From contig NZ_VWWJ01000003.1 in the NCBI RefSeq assembly GCF_011753055.1, positions 310,001-374,000 of the forward strand: 64,000 nucleotides of DNA, read 5' to 3'. The notes below the pieces were generated by a model. The model searched no databases. It saw only the letters and a list, made by a program, of their open reading frames with translations, and was not told the DNA's origin. How positions within the stretch are numbered: position 1 is the first letter of the stretch; each line of letters starts with the position of its first letter. A program made the position numbers and the translations under genes. This DNA is from Burkholderia sp. Ax-1719 (GTDB lineage: Bacteria > Pseudomonadota > Gammaproteobacteria > Burkholderiales > Burkholderiaceae). Shown here one piece after another: positions 8,988 through 17,615 of this stretch.

Positions 8988-9471
8988 TGCTCACCTCGCT
9001 CGAAATAAGAGGACCGGACCGTCGATGGTGCAGCATCGGACGGCGCATTTCAAGATTCCTCATACGCCGCCAGCGAATCTCGTTATTGCCGGAAATTCCC
9101 GACGCCCAGGCATGCGAAACTGAGCTAAATCAATGAATCAAACCGAGGGAAAAGTGGCCACGGAGCGCCGTGTCGATCTGCCACGCACGATTATTTTTGT
9201 CTGGAATTAAATTGGTTAGCAGACAAACCGAGTGACGCGACGCGCCATTGCTGCGACGCAATGACCGGACTGTATGGCGCTCTCGGGAGGCACACGCCTG
9301 CTACATAAGGGAAAGCGGAACGGCCCTCATAACAGCAGGAGGACGAAGCATCTTTACGCTGAAAATCAAGGTCGATTTATGCGCCGCATGTGCTGCACCG
9401 CATCGCCGGGAAACTCCTGGATTCATCGCTTAAAAGGCTGAGCTAGTCTGAACGCACTAGGAGACGAAATC
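8988..9471. other. Intergenic region without recognisable gene
   Basis: About 480 bp, locally more AT-rich around 9190-9220. No open frame with ribosome binding site, RNA gene or strong hairpin seen. It probably carries promoters for the GST gene and the small gene at 9472. Confidence 0.3.
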
Positions 9472-9720
9472 ATGAGACAGGCATTCAACATTGGCATCGT
9501 CATCATCCTTGCACTCCTCGTCGGGAATCGCGTCCTGACCCGGGTACAGGCTCACGAGCACGGCACGGTGTCCTGTGCGAAGGGCTCCGAACTGGTTCGG
9601 CTCGAAGCGCTGGCGCGCGGCTTCAGTTCGATCGGCGCGCGTAGCCAGGGCGAAAACTTCATGTCGTCGTGCCTCGTTTCCGGCCAGGCACAAAGCGGCT
9701 CCGTCGTCGCCCACGACTGA
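9472..9720 (+). CDS. Small membrane-anchored or secreted hypothetical protein
   Basis: 82 residues. A hydrophobic segment at about 7-22 (NIGIVIILALLVGNRVL) suggests a membrane anchor or uncleaved signal. The rest is polar with two Cys (VSCAKG, SSCLVSG) that could form a disulfide. The ribosome binding site AGGAGA is well placed before ATG, which is the main reason to accept it. Family not recognised. Confidence 0.5.
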   Translation: MRQAFNIGIVIILALLVGNRVLTRVQAHEHGTVSCAKGSELVRLEALARGFSSIGARSQGENFMSSCLVSGQAQSGSVVAHD

Positions 9721-10061
9721 TTTTCGCTCTAGCGCAAGAACAGGCGCTCGCTTCGCCGATGTTGAGGGCGAGCGAGTGTGCCTGACGGGCGCGGCACCCT
9801 TCGTAACAGAGCTGGTTCGGCGTACAGACCGACTCCCACGGCGCTGCCTGAGCGACATTCCGTTGGTTCCGGCAGCGCGACCCAAGGTTGCGTATCGCTG
9901 CGCACTGACCGCCTGCGCACCGACCCCTTCCCTCCCTTCGCGGCGGTATGCTCCTGTCGCGCACGCTTAGCCCCTTCTGTCCCTAACGTCTGCTAACCTT
10001 TCTTTCGGGTTGCCAATGCCGATGTTTGGCGGCGACAATGGTGCGCAATCAAGGGGAATCT
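9721..10061. other. Intergenic region
   Basis: About 340 bp between two small envelope-protein genes; no gene, terminator or repeat that I can support. Confidence 0.3.
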
Positions 10062-10334
10062 ATGAAAGGTAGCATCCTGTTGCTCGGGCTCGGCATGTTG
10101 ACGGCATGCACATCGGTGACCGGAATCAATTCGAGACAGGATGGCCACCTCTCTGTGACGAGCCGCGCGCGGTGGGACATCGTTTCATGGAATCGCGTTC
10201 GCACCGCCGGCATCAAGGAAGCGCAGGCCTATTGCCACAAGCGCAAACTCGAAATGCACGCCGTCGAAATTCACAGTGAAGGTTTGCGCGGCGTGACAGC
10301 GCAGACAGTAGAGGTGGTATTCGACTGCATCTAG
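10062..10334 (+). CDS. Small lipoprotein, unknown function
   Basis: 90 residues from ATG with AAGGGG upstream. N-terminus MKGSILLLGLGMLTACTSV has a signal peptide and lipobox LTAC, so Cys16 is expected to be lipidated. The mature part contains SVTSRARWDIVSWNRVRTAGIKEAQAYC-type sequence with a later Cys near the end, suggesting one disulfide. The longer frame start at 10026 lacks a ribosome binding site and would bury the signal peptide. Function unknown. Confidence 0.7.
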   Translation: MKGSILLLGLGMLTACTSVTGINSRQDGHLSVTSRARWDIVSWNRVRTAGIKEAQAYCHKRKLEMHAVEIHSEGLRGVTAQTVEVVFDCI

Positions 10335-10869
10335 CCGCGCACCCAGTCCACGCAGAACCCCGCTCAGCAAGCCCTCCAGCCTCGTATCCGATTCGTCCGA
10401 ACTCAAACTTGCGATTGCGCAACAGTTTGTTGTCGTTCTCCCTGATACTCAATTTGCATCAGCGCGCTACACTGACGACACACTTTGTTACGGTTTGTCT
10501 CATCTCGTATCATGCTGACCGCTTTCTACATTGCCTCGCCGCTGGCCATCGCCGCATTGTTCGGATTTGCCCGGCTGGTGAACCCGCGCACCGGCCAGAT
10601 CGGCCGCTGATCGCGCGACCGCTCAAGGTGCGAACCAATCGCATGCTGAGCGGCCCGATCCCAGCACCGGCACCGGCTCTCGTCATTGCCCGCAGCACCG
10701 GTTCGCCACGCTCATTTCTCGGCCGCCTCCGGCCATTCTCGCCTGTGTGTCACTGCTAACGTTTGCGATCACCGCCGACGCACCCGATTGGCGGATACGC
10801 GATAGCTCTTGTCGCTCGATCGACGTTCGGATCCCATAGCATCGAAACGTCGACTGCGCGAGACACGCC
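10335..10869. other. Intergenic region upstream of the acyltransferase gene
   Basis: About 535 bp. Open frames here look like shadows or chance frames without ribosome binding sites. Nothing else supported. Confidence 0.3.
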
Positions 10870-11943
10870 ATGTACAAATCCCTCCAGGCATGCCGGGCAG
10901 GTGCCGCTTTGCTCGTCACGCTCTTTCACCTGAGCGCGCAATATGCGCTGCCAAAATATTTTGGCTACAGCCTGCCCGGCAAAATCTGGGGCTTCGGCGG
11001 CGCGGGCGTCGAATTCTTCTTTGTCCTGAGCGGCTTCATCATCGTGACCGCGCACCGCAACGATCTCTTCAAACCGGATCGCTTCGCGGCCTACGCGCGC
11101 AAGCGCATCATCCGCATCTACCCGACTTACTGGATCGTCTTCGGCGTCGTCAGCGTGTCGCTCGCGGCCTCGTCGACGTTGCGCGCTACGCTGCCCGATG
11201 CCGCCACGCTGGCCCGTTCGCTGCTGCTGCTTCCTCAAGACCAGAGCGTGGTTGGCGGCACGGGCGCGCCCGTGGTGATCGTCGCGTGGAGCCTGCAATG
11301 GGAGATCGCCTTTTACGCGTTGATGGGCTGTTTCATTCTGGGCCGCATCTACGCTGCCGCGGCGGTGTTGCTGCTGGCGCTGGCCTGGGGCACCTGCCTG
11401 AATCAGACCTGTACGTTTCCCGCCGCGTTTTTCGCCCAGCACTATGTCGCGCTGTTCGCGCTCGGGGCACTGACGGCGCTGGTGAACCGCGCGCTAACCG
11501 GACTGCGGTTTCCGATGGGCGTCGCCGTGCTTGGCATGATCGCGTTCGTGTCGATTGGCGCGGCGACGGATCTCGGCATCGTCGCGCGCGCGGCGGGCAG
11601 TTCACTGGGTTACGGACTCGCCAGTTGCGCGATCATCCTGGGGCTCGTCAAGGCGGAGGATCGTGGCGCGATCTTCGGGGCGAATCGCGGCGTGCAAGTA
11701 CTGGGCGACGCCTCGTATGCGCTCTACCTGCTTCATTTCCCGATGATCAGCGTGCTGAGCAAGGTCGCCGTGAAAGCCGGTCTCACGGGCGTCGTGGGCG
11801 CGACGGCGGCCTATTTCGCGATTCTCGCCGCCTGCATCGCAACCGCCGTGCTGTTCCATCTGAAAATCGAGAAACCGCTGCTGCGCATCCTGTCGAAGCG
11901 GCCGCGGCTTGCGGTAGATGTCGCGCTGACGCAGCAACGGTAG
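10870..11943 (+). CDS. Membrane acyltransferase, family 3 (OafA/NodX-like)
   Basis: 357 residues, about ten membrane helices. Typical family-3 marks: LQACRAGAALLVTLFHLSAQ with the active-site His at about 17, GGAGVEFFFVLSGFIIV at about 41-57, and RKRIIRIYPTYWIV at about 77-90. Late helices contain SYALYLLHFPMI. Family members transfer acetyl or other acyl groups to periplasmic or extracellular polysaccharide or lipid acceptors. No glycan cluster surrounds it, so the acceptor is unknown. Stands alone. Confidence 0.88.
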   Translation: MYKSLQACRAGAALLVTLFHLSAQYALPKYFGYSLPGKIWGFGGAGVEFFFVLSGFIIVTAHRNDLFKPDRFAAYARKRIIRIYPTYWIVFGVVSVSLAASSTLRATLPDAATLARSLLLLPQDQSVVGGTGAPVVIVAWSLQWEIAFYALMGCFILGRIYAAAAVLLLALAWGTCLNQTCTFPAAFFAQHYVALFALGALTALVNRALTGLRFPMGVAVLGMIAFVSIGAATDLGIVARAAGSSLGYGLASCAIILGLVKAEDRGAIFGANRGVQVLGDASYALYLLHFPMISVLSKVAVKAGLTGVVGATAAYFAILAACIATAVLFHLKIEKPLLRILSKRPRLAVDVALTQQR

Positions 11944-11962
11944 TGACACAACACGACACCAC

Positions 11963-11997
11963 AAAAAACCCGCGAGGCTTTACGCCTACGCGGGTTT
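11963..11997 (-). terminator. Terminator of the tRNA-Leu gene
   Basis: Hairpin CCCGCG..GGC / GCC..CGCGGG; on the minus strand it is followed by six T, on the plus strand by only three. Orientation and distance (about 35 bp past the tRNA 3' end) fit termination of tRNA-Leu; it may also slow acyltransferase transcripts. Confidence 0.8.
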
Positions 11998-12031
11998 CAG
12001 GGCTTCTTGCGAAGCGTGTTCAGGGTGGCCC

Positions 12032-12429
12032 TGGTGCCGGCGACCGGACTTGAACCGGTAAGCCGTGAGGCGGCGGATTTTCGTCACACTACGTCTTTAG
12101 ACGCCGCGCGCTTTTGCAAACTGCTGCATACCACTCAAAGCGACGTTCGTGCGCTGGACTATGCCTTCGCCCTAGCCTGAGAATCCTCGCGCGCGTAACA
12201 GCCGCGCGGGCAATCGAGCCTTAGGCGCCCCCCGTCTAGTCTCTACACCTTCCGCGCCGACGCTTGCGCGCCAGCCGGCTTGGCTCGGCGTCGCCTCGGC
12301 ACCGGGCGCTTTCGCACCGTCTGGTCCCAGGGGTTTCGCCGAATTTGAGGGGTTCTGCACCGGCCGTTTCCGGCTGGGCACTCAATTTGTGTTTAAGTCC
12401 GCTATGTTTACCAATTTCATCACGCCGGC
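12032..12429 (-). tRNA. tRNA-Leu (anticodon UAA), interrupted by a group I intron
   Basis: Exons 12429-12395 (35 nt) and 12081-12032 (50 nt) join into an 85-nt class II tRNA. Acceptor GCCGGCG pairs with CGCCGGC, followed by A and encoded CCA. D-stem ATG/CAT, anticodon stem GCGGA/TCCGC with loop CTTAAAA (anticodon TAA), variable arm GCC/GGC, T-arm ACCGG-TTCAAGT-CCGGT. The intron falls between the first and second anticodon bases, the classic position of tRNA-Leu(UAA) introns. Without removal of the 313-nt insert no tRNA can fold. A promoter lies upstream and a terminator downstream. Confidence 0.95.
12082..12394 (-). ncRNA. Group I self-splicing intron in tRNA-Leu(UAA)
   Basis: 313 nt. The 5' exon ends in U and the intron ends in G, as group I requires. 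Internal guide GAGT (12383-12380) can pair with the exon end ACTT, with the U.G wobble at the splice site (P1). Conserved core elements in order on the minus strand: P at 12346-12331, Q (GACGCCGAGCC) at 12292-12282, R (containing AGACTAGACGG) at 12248-12224 and S (AAGGCATAGTCC) at 12167-12156. No homing endonuclease frame is present. By position and core it resembles the IC3-type introns known from cyanobacterial tRNA-Leu. Confidence 0.93.
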
Positions 12430-12441
12430 AGGGCGGACGGC

Positions 12442-12471
12442 ATTCTACCACTGCCGCCCACGCCCTCCCAA
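12442..12471 (-). promoter_or_regulatory. tRNA-Leu promoter
   Basis: On the minus strand TTGGGA (12471-12466), 18 bp, TAGAAT (12447-12442), ending 12 bp before the tRNA 5' end. Confidence 0.65.
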
Positions 12472-12561
12472 GCATCTCAGGGCCGCCGCGTCATCGCCCG
12501 GTCACATGCGCTTTCCATAATCGGCCGCATCGAAAACGTTTACAACGCTCGGGCCGCCCGC

Positions 12562-13632
12562 ATGACGCCAACCATCAAGGATGTCGCCGCACACGCCGGT
12601 TTTTCGATTGCCACGGTTTCGCGGGCAATCAACGCACCGCATACGGTCAATCCCGTCACGCTCGCCAAGGTGCGCGAAGCGATCGATGCGCTCAAATTCC
12701 GCCCCAGCCCGATTGGCCGACAGCTGCGCGGCGAGCGCACGCGCCTGATCGGCGTGGTGTTGCCCACGCTCGCCAATCCCGTGTTCGCGGAATGCCTGCA
12801 GGGCATCGACGAACTCGCCTCGGCGCAGGGCTTTCGCCTGATGCTGATGACGACGCAATACGATGCGCAGCGCGAACGCCACGCCATCGAAACGTTGCGT
12901 GCGCAACGGGTCGAGGGCCTGATCCTGACCGTCGCCGATGCGGACACGCACCCGCTGCTCGACGAACTCGACGCCGACGGCCCGCTTTACGTGCTGATGC
13001 ACAACGACACGACGCGCCGCCCATCGGTATCCGTCGACAATCACCAGGCCGCCTGCGACGGCGTGCGCATGCTGATCGCGCACGGTCACCGCCGCATCCT
13101 GATGCTCGCCGGCACGCTCGCCGCCTCCGACCGCGCGCGCCAGCGCTACGCCGGCTACGCCCACGCGATGGAGCAAGCCGGCCTCACGCCCGCACCCGCG
13201 CTCGAAATCGATTTCAACGCCGAAGCGCTCGCGCCCTCCGTGCTCGCGCATCTGAGCAGCGGTCCCGCGCGTCCCACAGCCCTCTTCTGCAGCAACGACC
13301 TGCTGGCGATGGTGGTCATGCGCGGCCTGCGCCGTGCGCGTCTGCGGGTGCCGCAGGACATGTCGATACTCGGCTTCGACGGTCTCGCGATGGGCGAACT
13401 GCTCGCGCCGCCGCTGGCGAGCATCGGCACCCCCAATGGCGAGATCGGCCGCGCTGCGTGGCAACGTTTGATGGCGCGCATCAGCGGCGAATACGTCGGC
13501 CCGACGCTCGATCTCACGCTGCCGCACACGCTGCGACAAGGCGGCACGATCTCGGCCATCGCCACGGGCAGCGGCACGGCGCGCGCGAGCGCGTCGGGAC
13601 GTGGCGTCACCGTCGGCGACACGCTCATCTAG
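12562..13632 (+). CDS. LacI-family transcriptional regulator
   Basis: 356 residues. N-terminal LacI helix-turn-helix at about 4-24 (IKDVAAHAGFSIATVSRAIN) and hinge near 50-60, then a periplasmic-binding-protein-like sensor domain (LIGVVLPTLANPVFAECLQGI; GFDGLAMGELLAPPL). It sits 111 bp upstream of, and in the same direction as, an ABC importer operon, so it probably controls that operon in response to the imported compound. The C-terminal tail of about 25 residues (SGTARASASGRGVTVGD) is unusual and likely flexible. The inducer is unknown. Confidence 0.9.
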   Translation: MTPTIKDVAAHAGFSIATVSRAINAPHTVNPVTLAKVREAIDALKFRPSPIGRQLRGERTRLIGVVLPTLANPVFAECLQGIDELASAQGFRLMLMTTQYDAQRERHAIETLRAQRVEGLILTVADADTHPLLDELDADGPLYVLMHNDTTRRPSVSVDNHQAACDGVRMLIAHGHRRILMLAGTLAASDRARQRYAGYAHAMEQAGLTPAPALEIDFNAEALAPSVLAHLSSGPARPTALFCSNDLLAMVVMRGLRRARLRVPQDMSILGFDGLAMGELLAPPLASIGTPNGEIGRAAWQRLMARISGEYVGPTLDLTLPHTLRQGGTISAIATGSGTARASASGRGVTVGDTLI

Positions 13633-13743
13633 TCATCTCAGCAGCCCCGTAAGACTTCGCCGATCCCGCCGCGCGTGCGCAAGCGCGCGGCGCGGCTCGC
13701 CAATACACCTCGCCCCGCACCGCATCCGCACAGGAGTTCCGAC

Positions 13744-14775
13744 GTGATACGCCGCTTCGCCCTCGCCGCCAGCACGGCGCTCAGTCTCGTCTGCGCTGTG
13801 GCAGCCAGTTTCGCCGCGCCGACGCCCGCCCTCGCCGACGAAACCGCCATCTGCTACAACTGCCCGCCCGAATGGGCCGACTGGGCGAGCCAGATCCAGG
13901 CGATCCAGCGACAGACCGGCATCCGCGTGCCGTTCGACAACAAGAACTCGGGACAGTCGATCGCCCAATTGATGGCCGAGCAGAAAAGCCCGGTCGCCGA
14001 TGTCGTCTATCTGGGCATTTCGTCGGCCTTCCAGGCGAAGGACAAGGGCGTGATCGCGCCGTACAAGCCCGCGCATTGGGACGACATTCCCGCCAATCTC
14101 AAGGACCCGCAGGGCTACTGGTTCGCGATCCATTCGGGCACGCTGGGCTTTTTCGTCAACAAGGACGCGCTCGACGGCAAGCCGGTGCCGCGCTCCTGGG
14201 CGGACCTGCTCAAGCCCGAATACAAAGGCATGATCGGCTACCTCGATCCGTCTAGCGCCTTCGTGGGCTACGCGGGCGCGGTGGCCGTGAATCTCGCGCT
14301 TGGCGGCACGCTCGACAACTTCCAGCCGGGCCTCACGTGGTTCAGCAAGCTCAAGGCCAACCAGCCGATCGTGCCGAAGCAGACCGCCTATGCGCGCGTG
14401 CTCTCCGGTGAGATTCCGATCCTGCTCGACTACGACTTCGACGCCTATCGCGCGAAGTACAAGGATCACGCCAATGTCGAATTCGTGATTCCCGCCGAAG
14501 GCACGATTTCCGTGCCCTACGTGATGAGCCTCGTGAAGAACGCGCCGCACGCGCAGAACGGCAAGAAGGTGCTGGATTTCGTGCTCTCGGATCAAGGCCA
14601 GAAGCTGTGGGCCAACGCCTATCTGCGCCCGGTGCGCGCGAGCGCGCTCTCGCCCGACGCCGCCGCGAAGTTCCTGCCCGCCAGCGACTATGCGCGCGCC
14701 AGGCCCGTCGATTTCGCGAAGATGGCGGGCCAGCAGCAGAGCTTCGGCGAGCGCTATCTGCAGGTGATGCACTAA
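13744..14775 (+). CDS. ABC importer periplasmic binding protein (AfuA/PotD-like)
   Basis: 343 residues from a GTG start with AGGAG seven bases upstream. Signal peptide of about 31 residues ends PTPALA; the mature protein begins DETAICYNCPPEWADW. It matches the extracellular solute-binding type used with Fe3+, polyamine or 2-aminoethylphosphonate ABC systems (NSGQSIAQLMAEQ; DVVYLGISSAF; PEYKGMIGYLDPSSAFVGYAG; LSDQGQKLWANAYLRPVR). The CYNC pair near the mature N-terminus may form a disulfide. First transport gene of a five-gene set; substrate undetermined. The longer open frame from 13675 was rejected because the signal peptide would be internal. Confidence 0.88.
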   Translation: MIRRFALAASTALSLVCAVAASFAAPTPALADETAICYNCPPEWADWASQIQAIQRQTGIRVPFDNKNSGQSIAQLMAEQKSPVADVVYLGISSAFQAKDKGVIAPYKPAHWDDIPANLKDPQGYWFAIHSGTLGFFVNKDALDGKPVPRSWADLLKPEYKGMIGYLDPSSAFVGYAGAVAVNLALGGTLDNFQPGLTWFSKLKANQPIVPKQTAYARVLSGEIPILLDYDFDAYRAKYKDHANVEFVIPAEGTISVPYVMSLVKNAPHAQNGKKVLDFVLSDQGQKLWANAYLRPVRASALSPDAAAKFLPASDYARARPVDFAKMAGQQQSFGERYLQVMH

Positions 14776-14799
14776 TTTCGCTTTTCGTTTCCCTCGCTC

Positions 14800-15624
14800 A
14801 TGCACGACCTTACCTTTCCGCTGCGCTGGCGCGTGGCGCTCGTTGCGCCCGCGCTCGCGGTGTTTCTCGCCTTCTGGCTGCTGCCGATGGTGGCCCTCGT
14901 GCAGGTCAGCGCCGACGGCCATCTGATCGCGACTTATCGCGCACTCCTGACGAATAGCCGTTACATGACGAGCCTGCTGGAAACCGTGCTGCTTTCGGCG
15001 GCGGTGACGCTGGCGACACTCGTGCTTTCCACGATCTGTGGGCTGCTGCTCGCGCGCCGCGAATTCCCCGCGCGGCGCCTGCTGGTTGCGCTGCTCACCT
15101 TTCCGCTGGCATTCCCCGGCGTGGTGGTGGGCTTCATGGTCATCATGCTTGCGGGACGTCAGGGTTTGATCGGCGCGCTGGCGCTGCGTCTCGCGGGCGA
15201 GCGCTGGGTGTTCGCCTATTCGATGGCGGGCCTGTTCGTGGGCTATCTGTACTTCTCGATTCCGCGCGTGATCGTCACGGTGATGGCGAGCGCGAGCCAG
15301 CTCGACGCTTCGCTCGAAGAAGCGGCACGCTCGCTCGGTGCGTCGCCGTGGCGCGTGACGCGCGACGTGATCCTGCCCGCGCTTACGCCGGGCCTGATCG
15401 CCGCGGGCGCGGTGTGTTTCGCGACCGCGATGGGCGCATTCGGCACCGCCTTCACGCTGGCCACCGATATCGACGTCTTGCCGATGACGATCTACACCGA
15501 GTTCACGCTCAACGCCAACATGGTGACGGCGGCGGGTCTGTCGATCGTGCTCGGCGTGGTGACGTGGGCGGTGCTGACGCTTGCGCGCAGCCTTACGGGC
15601 GCGTCCGTCGCGGCAACGGCATGA
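14800..15624 (+). CDS. ABC importer permease, subunit 1
   Basis: 274 residues, about six membrane helices, BPD_transp_1 type. The ATPase-contacting EAA loop is visible as LEEAARSLGASPWRVTRDVI near 174-193. It begins 24 bp after the binding-protein gene and its stop overlaps the start of the second permease (ATGA), indicating coupled translation of a heterodimeric channel. Confidence 0.9.
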   Translation: MHDLTFPLRWRVALVAPALAVFLAFWLLPMVALVQVSADGHLIATYRALLTNSRYMTSLLETVLLSAAVTLATLVLSTICGLLLARREFPARRLLVALLTFPLAFPGVVVGFMVIMLAGRQGLIGALALRLAGERWVFAYSMAGLFVGYLYFSIPRVIVTVMASASQLDASLEEAARSLGASPWRVTRDVILPALTPGLIAAGAVCFATAMGAFGTAFTLATDIDVLPMTIYTEFTLNANMVTAAGLSIVLGVVTWAVLTLARSLTGASVAATA

Positions 15625-16526
15625 ATACGCTGCTCACCAGCAAAGCGCCGGACGCTTCCGGCACGCGGCGTCGCCTGGCGTTGCCTTCCACGCGCGCCTG
15701 GCTCGCCGCCGCGCAATGGTTCGTCACGCTCGCTACCTGCGCGTTTCTGGTCGTGCCCGTGGTGATGTCGATCGTCGCGGGCCTCACCGTGAACTACTTT
15801 CGCGGCGTCGCGAGCGGACTCACGCTGCGCTGGCTCGACGAGGTGTGGACGCAGTATCACGACTCCGTGTTCCTCTCGCTCGAAGTGGCGGCGGCTACGC
15901 TCGCGATCACGCTGATCGTCGGCGTACCGGCAGGCTACGCGCTCGCGCGCAGTCGCACGCGGCTCTCGCGCCTGATCGAAGAACTGCTCGTGATGCCCGT
16001 CGCGCTGCCGGGTCTCGCCTCTGCGCTTGCGCTGCTGGTGGTCTACGGCGGCTTCTCCGCGTTTCGCATGAGCGCAGCCTTCATCGTGGTCGGCCATGTG
16101 ATTTTCACGCTGCCTTTTATGGTGCGGCCGGTTTCCGCCGTGTGCGCAGCGGCGGACCTGCGCACGCTGGAGGAAGGCGCGGCGAGTCTGGGCGCGAGTT
16201 TCGTGCAACGCTTTTTCACCATCGTGCTGCCCAACGCGCGGCCCGGCATTCTGGCGGGTGCGCTCGCGGTGCTGACGCTTTCGATCGGCGAATTCAACCT
16301 GACGTGGATGCTGCACACGCCCGACACGAAAACCCTGCCCGTCGGTCTCGCCGATACCTATGCATCGATGCGCATCGAGATCGGCAGCGCCTACACGATC
16401 CTCTTCTTCGTGATGACCATGCCGCTGCTGGTGGCCATGCAATGGCTCGGCGTACAGACGCCGGGCGCGGGTGCACGCAAGGCACAAAAAGCACACACGG
16501 CGCGAACGCATCAGGATGCCCAATGA
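15621..16526 (+). CDS. ABC importer permease, subunit 2
   Basis: 301 residues, about six membrane helices with a roughly 30-residue cytoplasmic N-terminus. EAA loop LEEGAASLGASFVQRFFTIV near 187-206. ATG 15621 overlaps the upstream stop; the long frame extending back to 15348 is an out-of-context shadow over permease 1. The C-terminal tail is basic (KAQKAHTARTHQD) and overlaps the ATPase start by 4 nt. Partner of subunit 1. Confidence 0.9.
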   Translation: MNTLLTSKAPDASGTRRRLALPSTRAWLAAAQWFVTLATCAFLVVPVVMSIVAGLTVNYFRGVASGLTLRWLDEVWTQYHDSVFLSLEVAAATLAITLIVGVPAGYALARSRTRLSRLIEELLVMPVALPGLASALALLVVYGGFSAFRMSAAFIVVGHVIFTLPFMVRPVSAVCAAADLRTLEEGAASLGASFVQRFFTIVLPNARPGILAGALAVLTLSIGEFNLTWMLHTPDTKTLPVGLADTYASMRIEIGSAYTILFFVMTMPLLVAMQWLGVQTPGAGARKAQKAHTARTHQDAQ

Positions 16527-17563
16527 AACTCGATTCGATGCCGATCACGCTCACGCAGTGCGGCAAAACCTTTCGCGGCACGCGCGTGCTGGAGCCGCTC
16601 GATCTCACCATCGGCGCGGGCGAAACCGTGGTGTTGCTCGGCCCTTCGGGCTGCGGCAAAACCACCACGCTGCGTCTGATCGCCGGTCTGGAAACGCCCG
16701 ACGCGGGCGGCCAGGTGCGCTTCGGCGATGACGATGTCACCGCCCTGCCGATCGAACGCCGCAAGGTCGGCATGGTGTTCCAGAACTACGCGTTGTTCCC
16801 GAACCTCAACGTGCGCGGCAACATCGGCTACGGTCTGAAGATTGCGCGCGTGAGCGCCGACGCTGCGCGCGAGCGCGTGGACGAACTGCTCGCCATGATG
16901 CGGCTGGAAGCGCATGCCGATAAGCCCATCAGCCAGCTTTCGGGCGGCCAGCGCCAGCGCGTCGCGCTCGCCCGCGCGCTCGCACCGCGTCCGCGCGTGC
17001 TGCTGCTCGACGAGCCGCTTACCGCTCTCGATGCGCGTCTGCGCGACGCGCTGCGCGGCGAGATGAACACGCTGCTGCGCGAACTCGGCGTCACGACCGT
17101 CTACGTCACGCACGATCAGGCCGAGGCAATGGAACTGGGCGACCGCGTGGTCGTCATGAGCGCGGGCCGCATCGAGCAGATCGGCACGCCGCGCGAGATC
17201 TACTACCGGCCCGCCAGCCGGGCGGTCGCGCAGTTCGTCGGCACGCTCAACCGCATCGCAGGACAATGGCGCGATGGCGTGCTCGTCACCGCGGGCGGCA
17301 CGCTGGCGCCACAGTCAGCGCCTTCGCACGGTCCAGCCGAACTCTTCTTCCGCCCCGAAGACGCCACGCTCGCCGATCCGGCGCACGCGCCGCTGCGCGG
17401 CGTGATCGAACAATCGACCTTCCTGGGCGAGCGCACGCGGCTCACCATCGGCGGCGCGGCTCCCGATGCGCTTTTCATCGACGTAGCGGGCCGCATCGAA
17501 CTCGCGCGCGGCACGGCGGTGGGTATTGCCATCGCGCCGGAAGCGCTCATCGCGCTCGCGTAA
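16523..17563 (+). CDS. ABC importer ATP-binding protein
   Basis: 346 residues. Walker A GPSGCGKTT near 40-48, Q-loop FQNYALFPNLNV, signature LSGGQRQRVALARAL near 142-156, Walker B VLLLDEPL, D-loop SALD-like TALDARL and switch His in VTHDQAEAMELGDR. A C-terminal TOBE-type regulatory domain covers about 255-346, as in PotA/UgpC-class ATPases. Energises the two permeases encoded upstream. Confidence 0.92.
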   Translation: MKLDSMPITLTQCGKTFRGTRVLEPLDLTIGAGETVVLLGPSGCGKTTTLRLIAGLETPDAGGQVRFGDDDVTALPIERRKVGMVFQNYALFPNLNVRGNIGYGLKIARVSADAARERVDELLAMMRLEAHADKPISQLSGGQRQRVALARALAPRPRVLLLDEPLTALDARLRDALRGEMNTLLRELGVTTVYVTHDQAEAMELGDRVVVMSAGRIEQIGTPREIYYRPASRAVAQFVGTLNRIAGQWRDGVLVTAGGTLAPQSAPSHGPAELFFRPEDATLADPAHAPLRGVIEQSTFLGERTRLTIGGAAPDALFIDVAGRIELARGTAVGIAIAPEALIALA

Positions 17564-17615
17564 TTTTTACAATCGACTCGCTAACATCAAGCGGGCTACA
17601 CCATCGAGGCCACCC

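Noticed and set aside
12032..12429. Considered as tmRNA because of a tRNA-like 3' end about 400 nt from its partner strand
   Set aside because: The anticodon arm, D-arm and class II variable arm are complete after removal of the insert, and group I core elements are present; no tag-peptide frame is seen.
12264..13652. 462-codon plus-strand frame overlapping the tRNA-Leu intron and lacI
   Set aside because: Arg/His-rich out-of-frame shadow; the real gene is lacI in another frame and the 5' part is a structural RNA gene.
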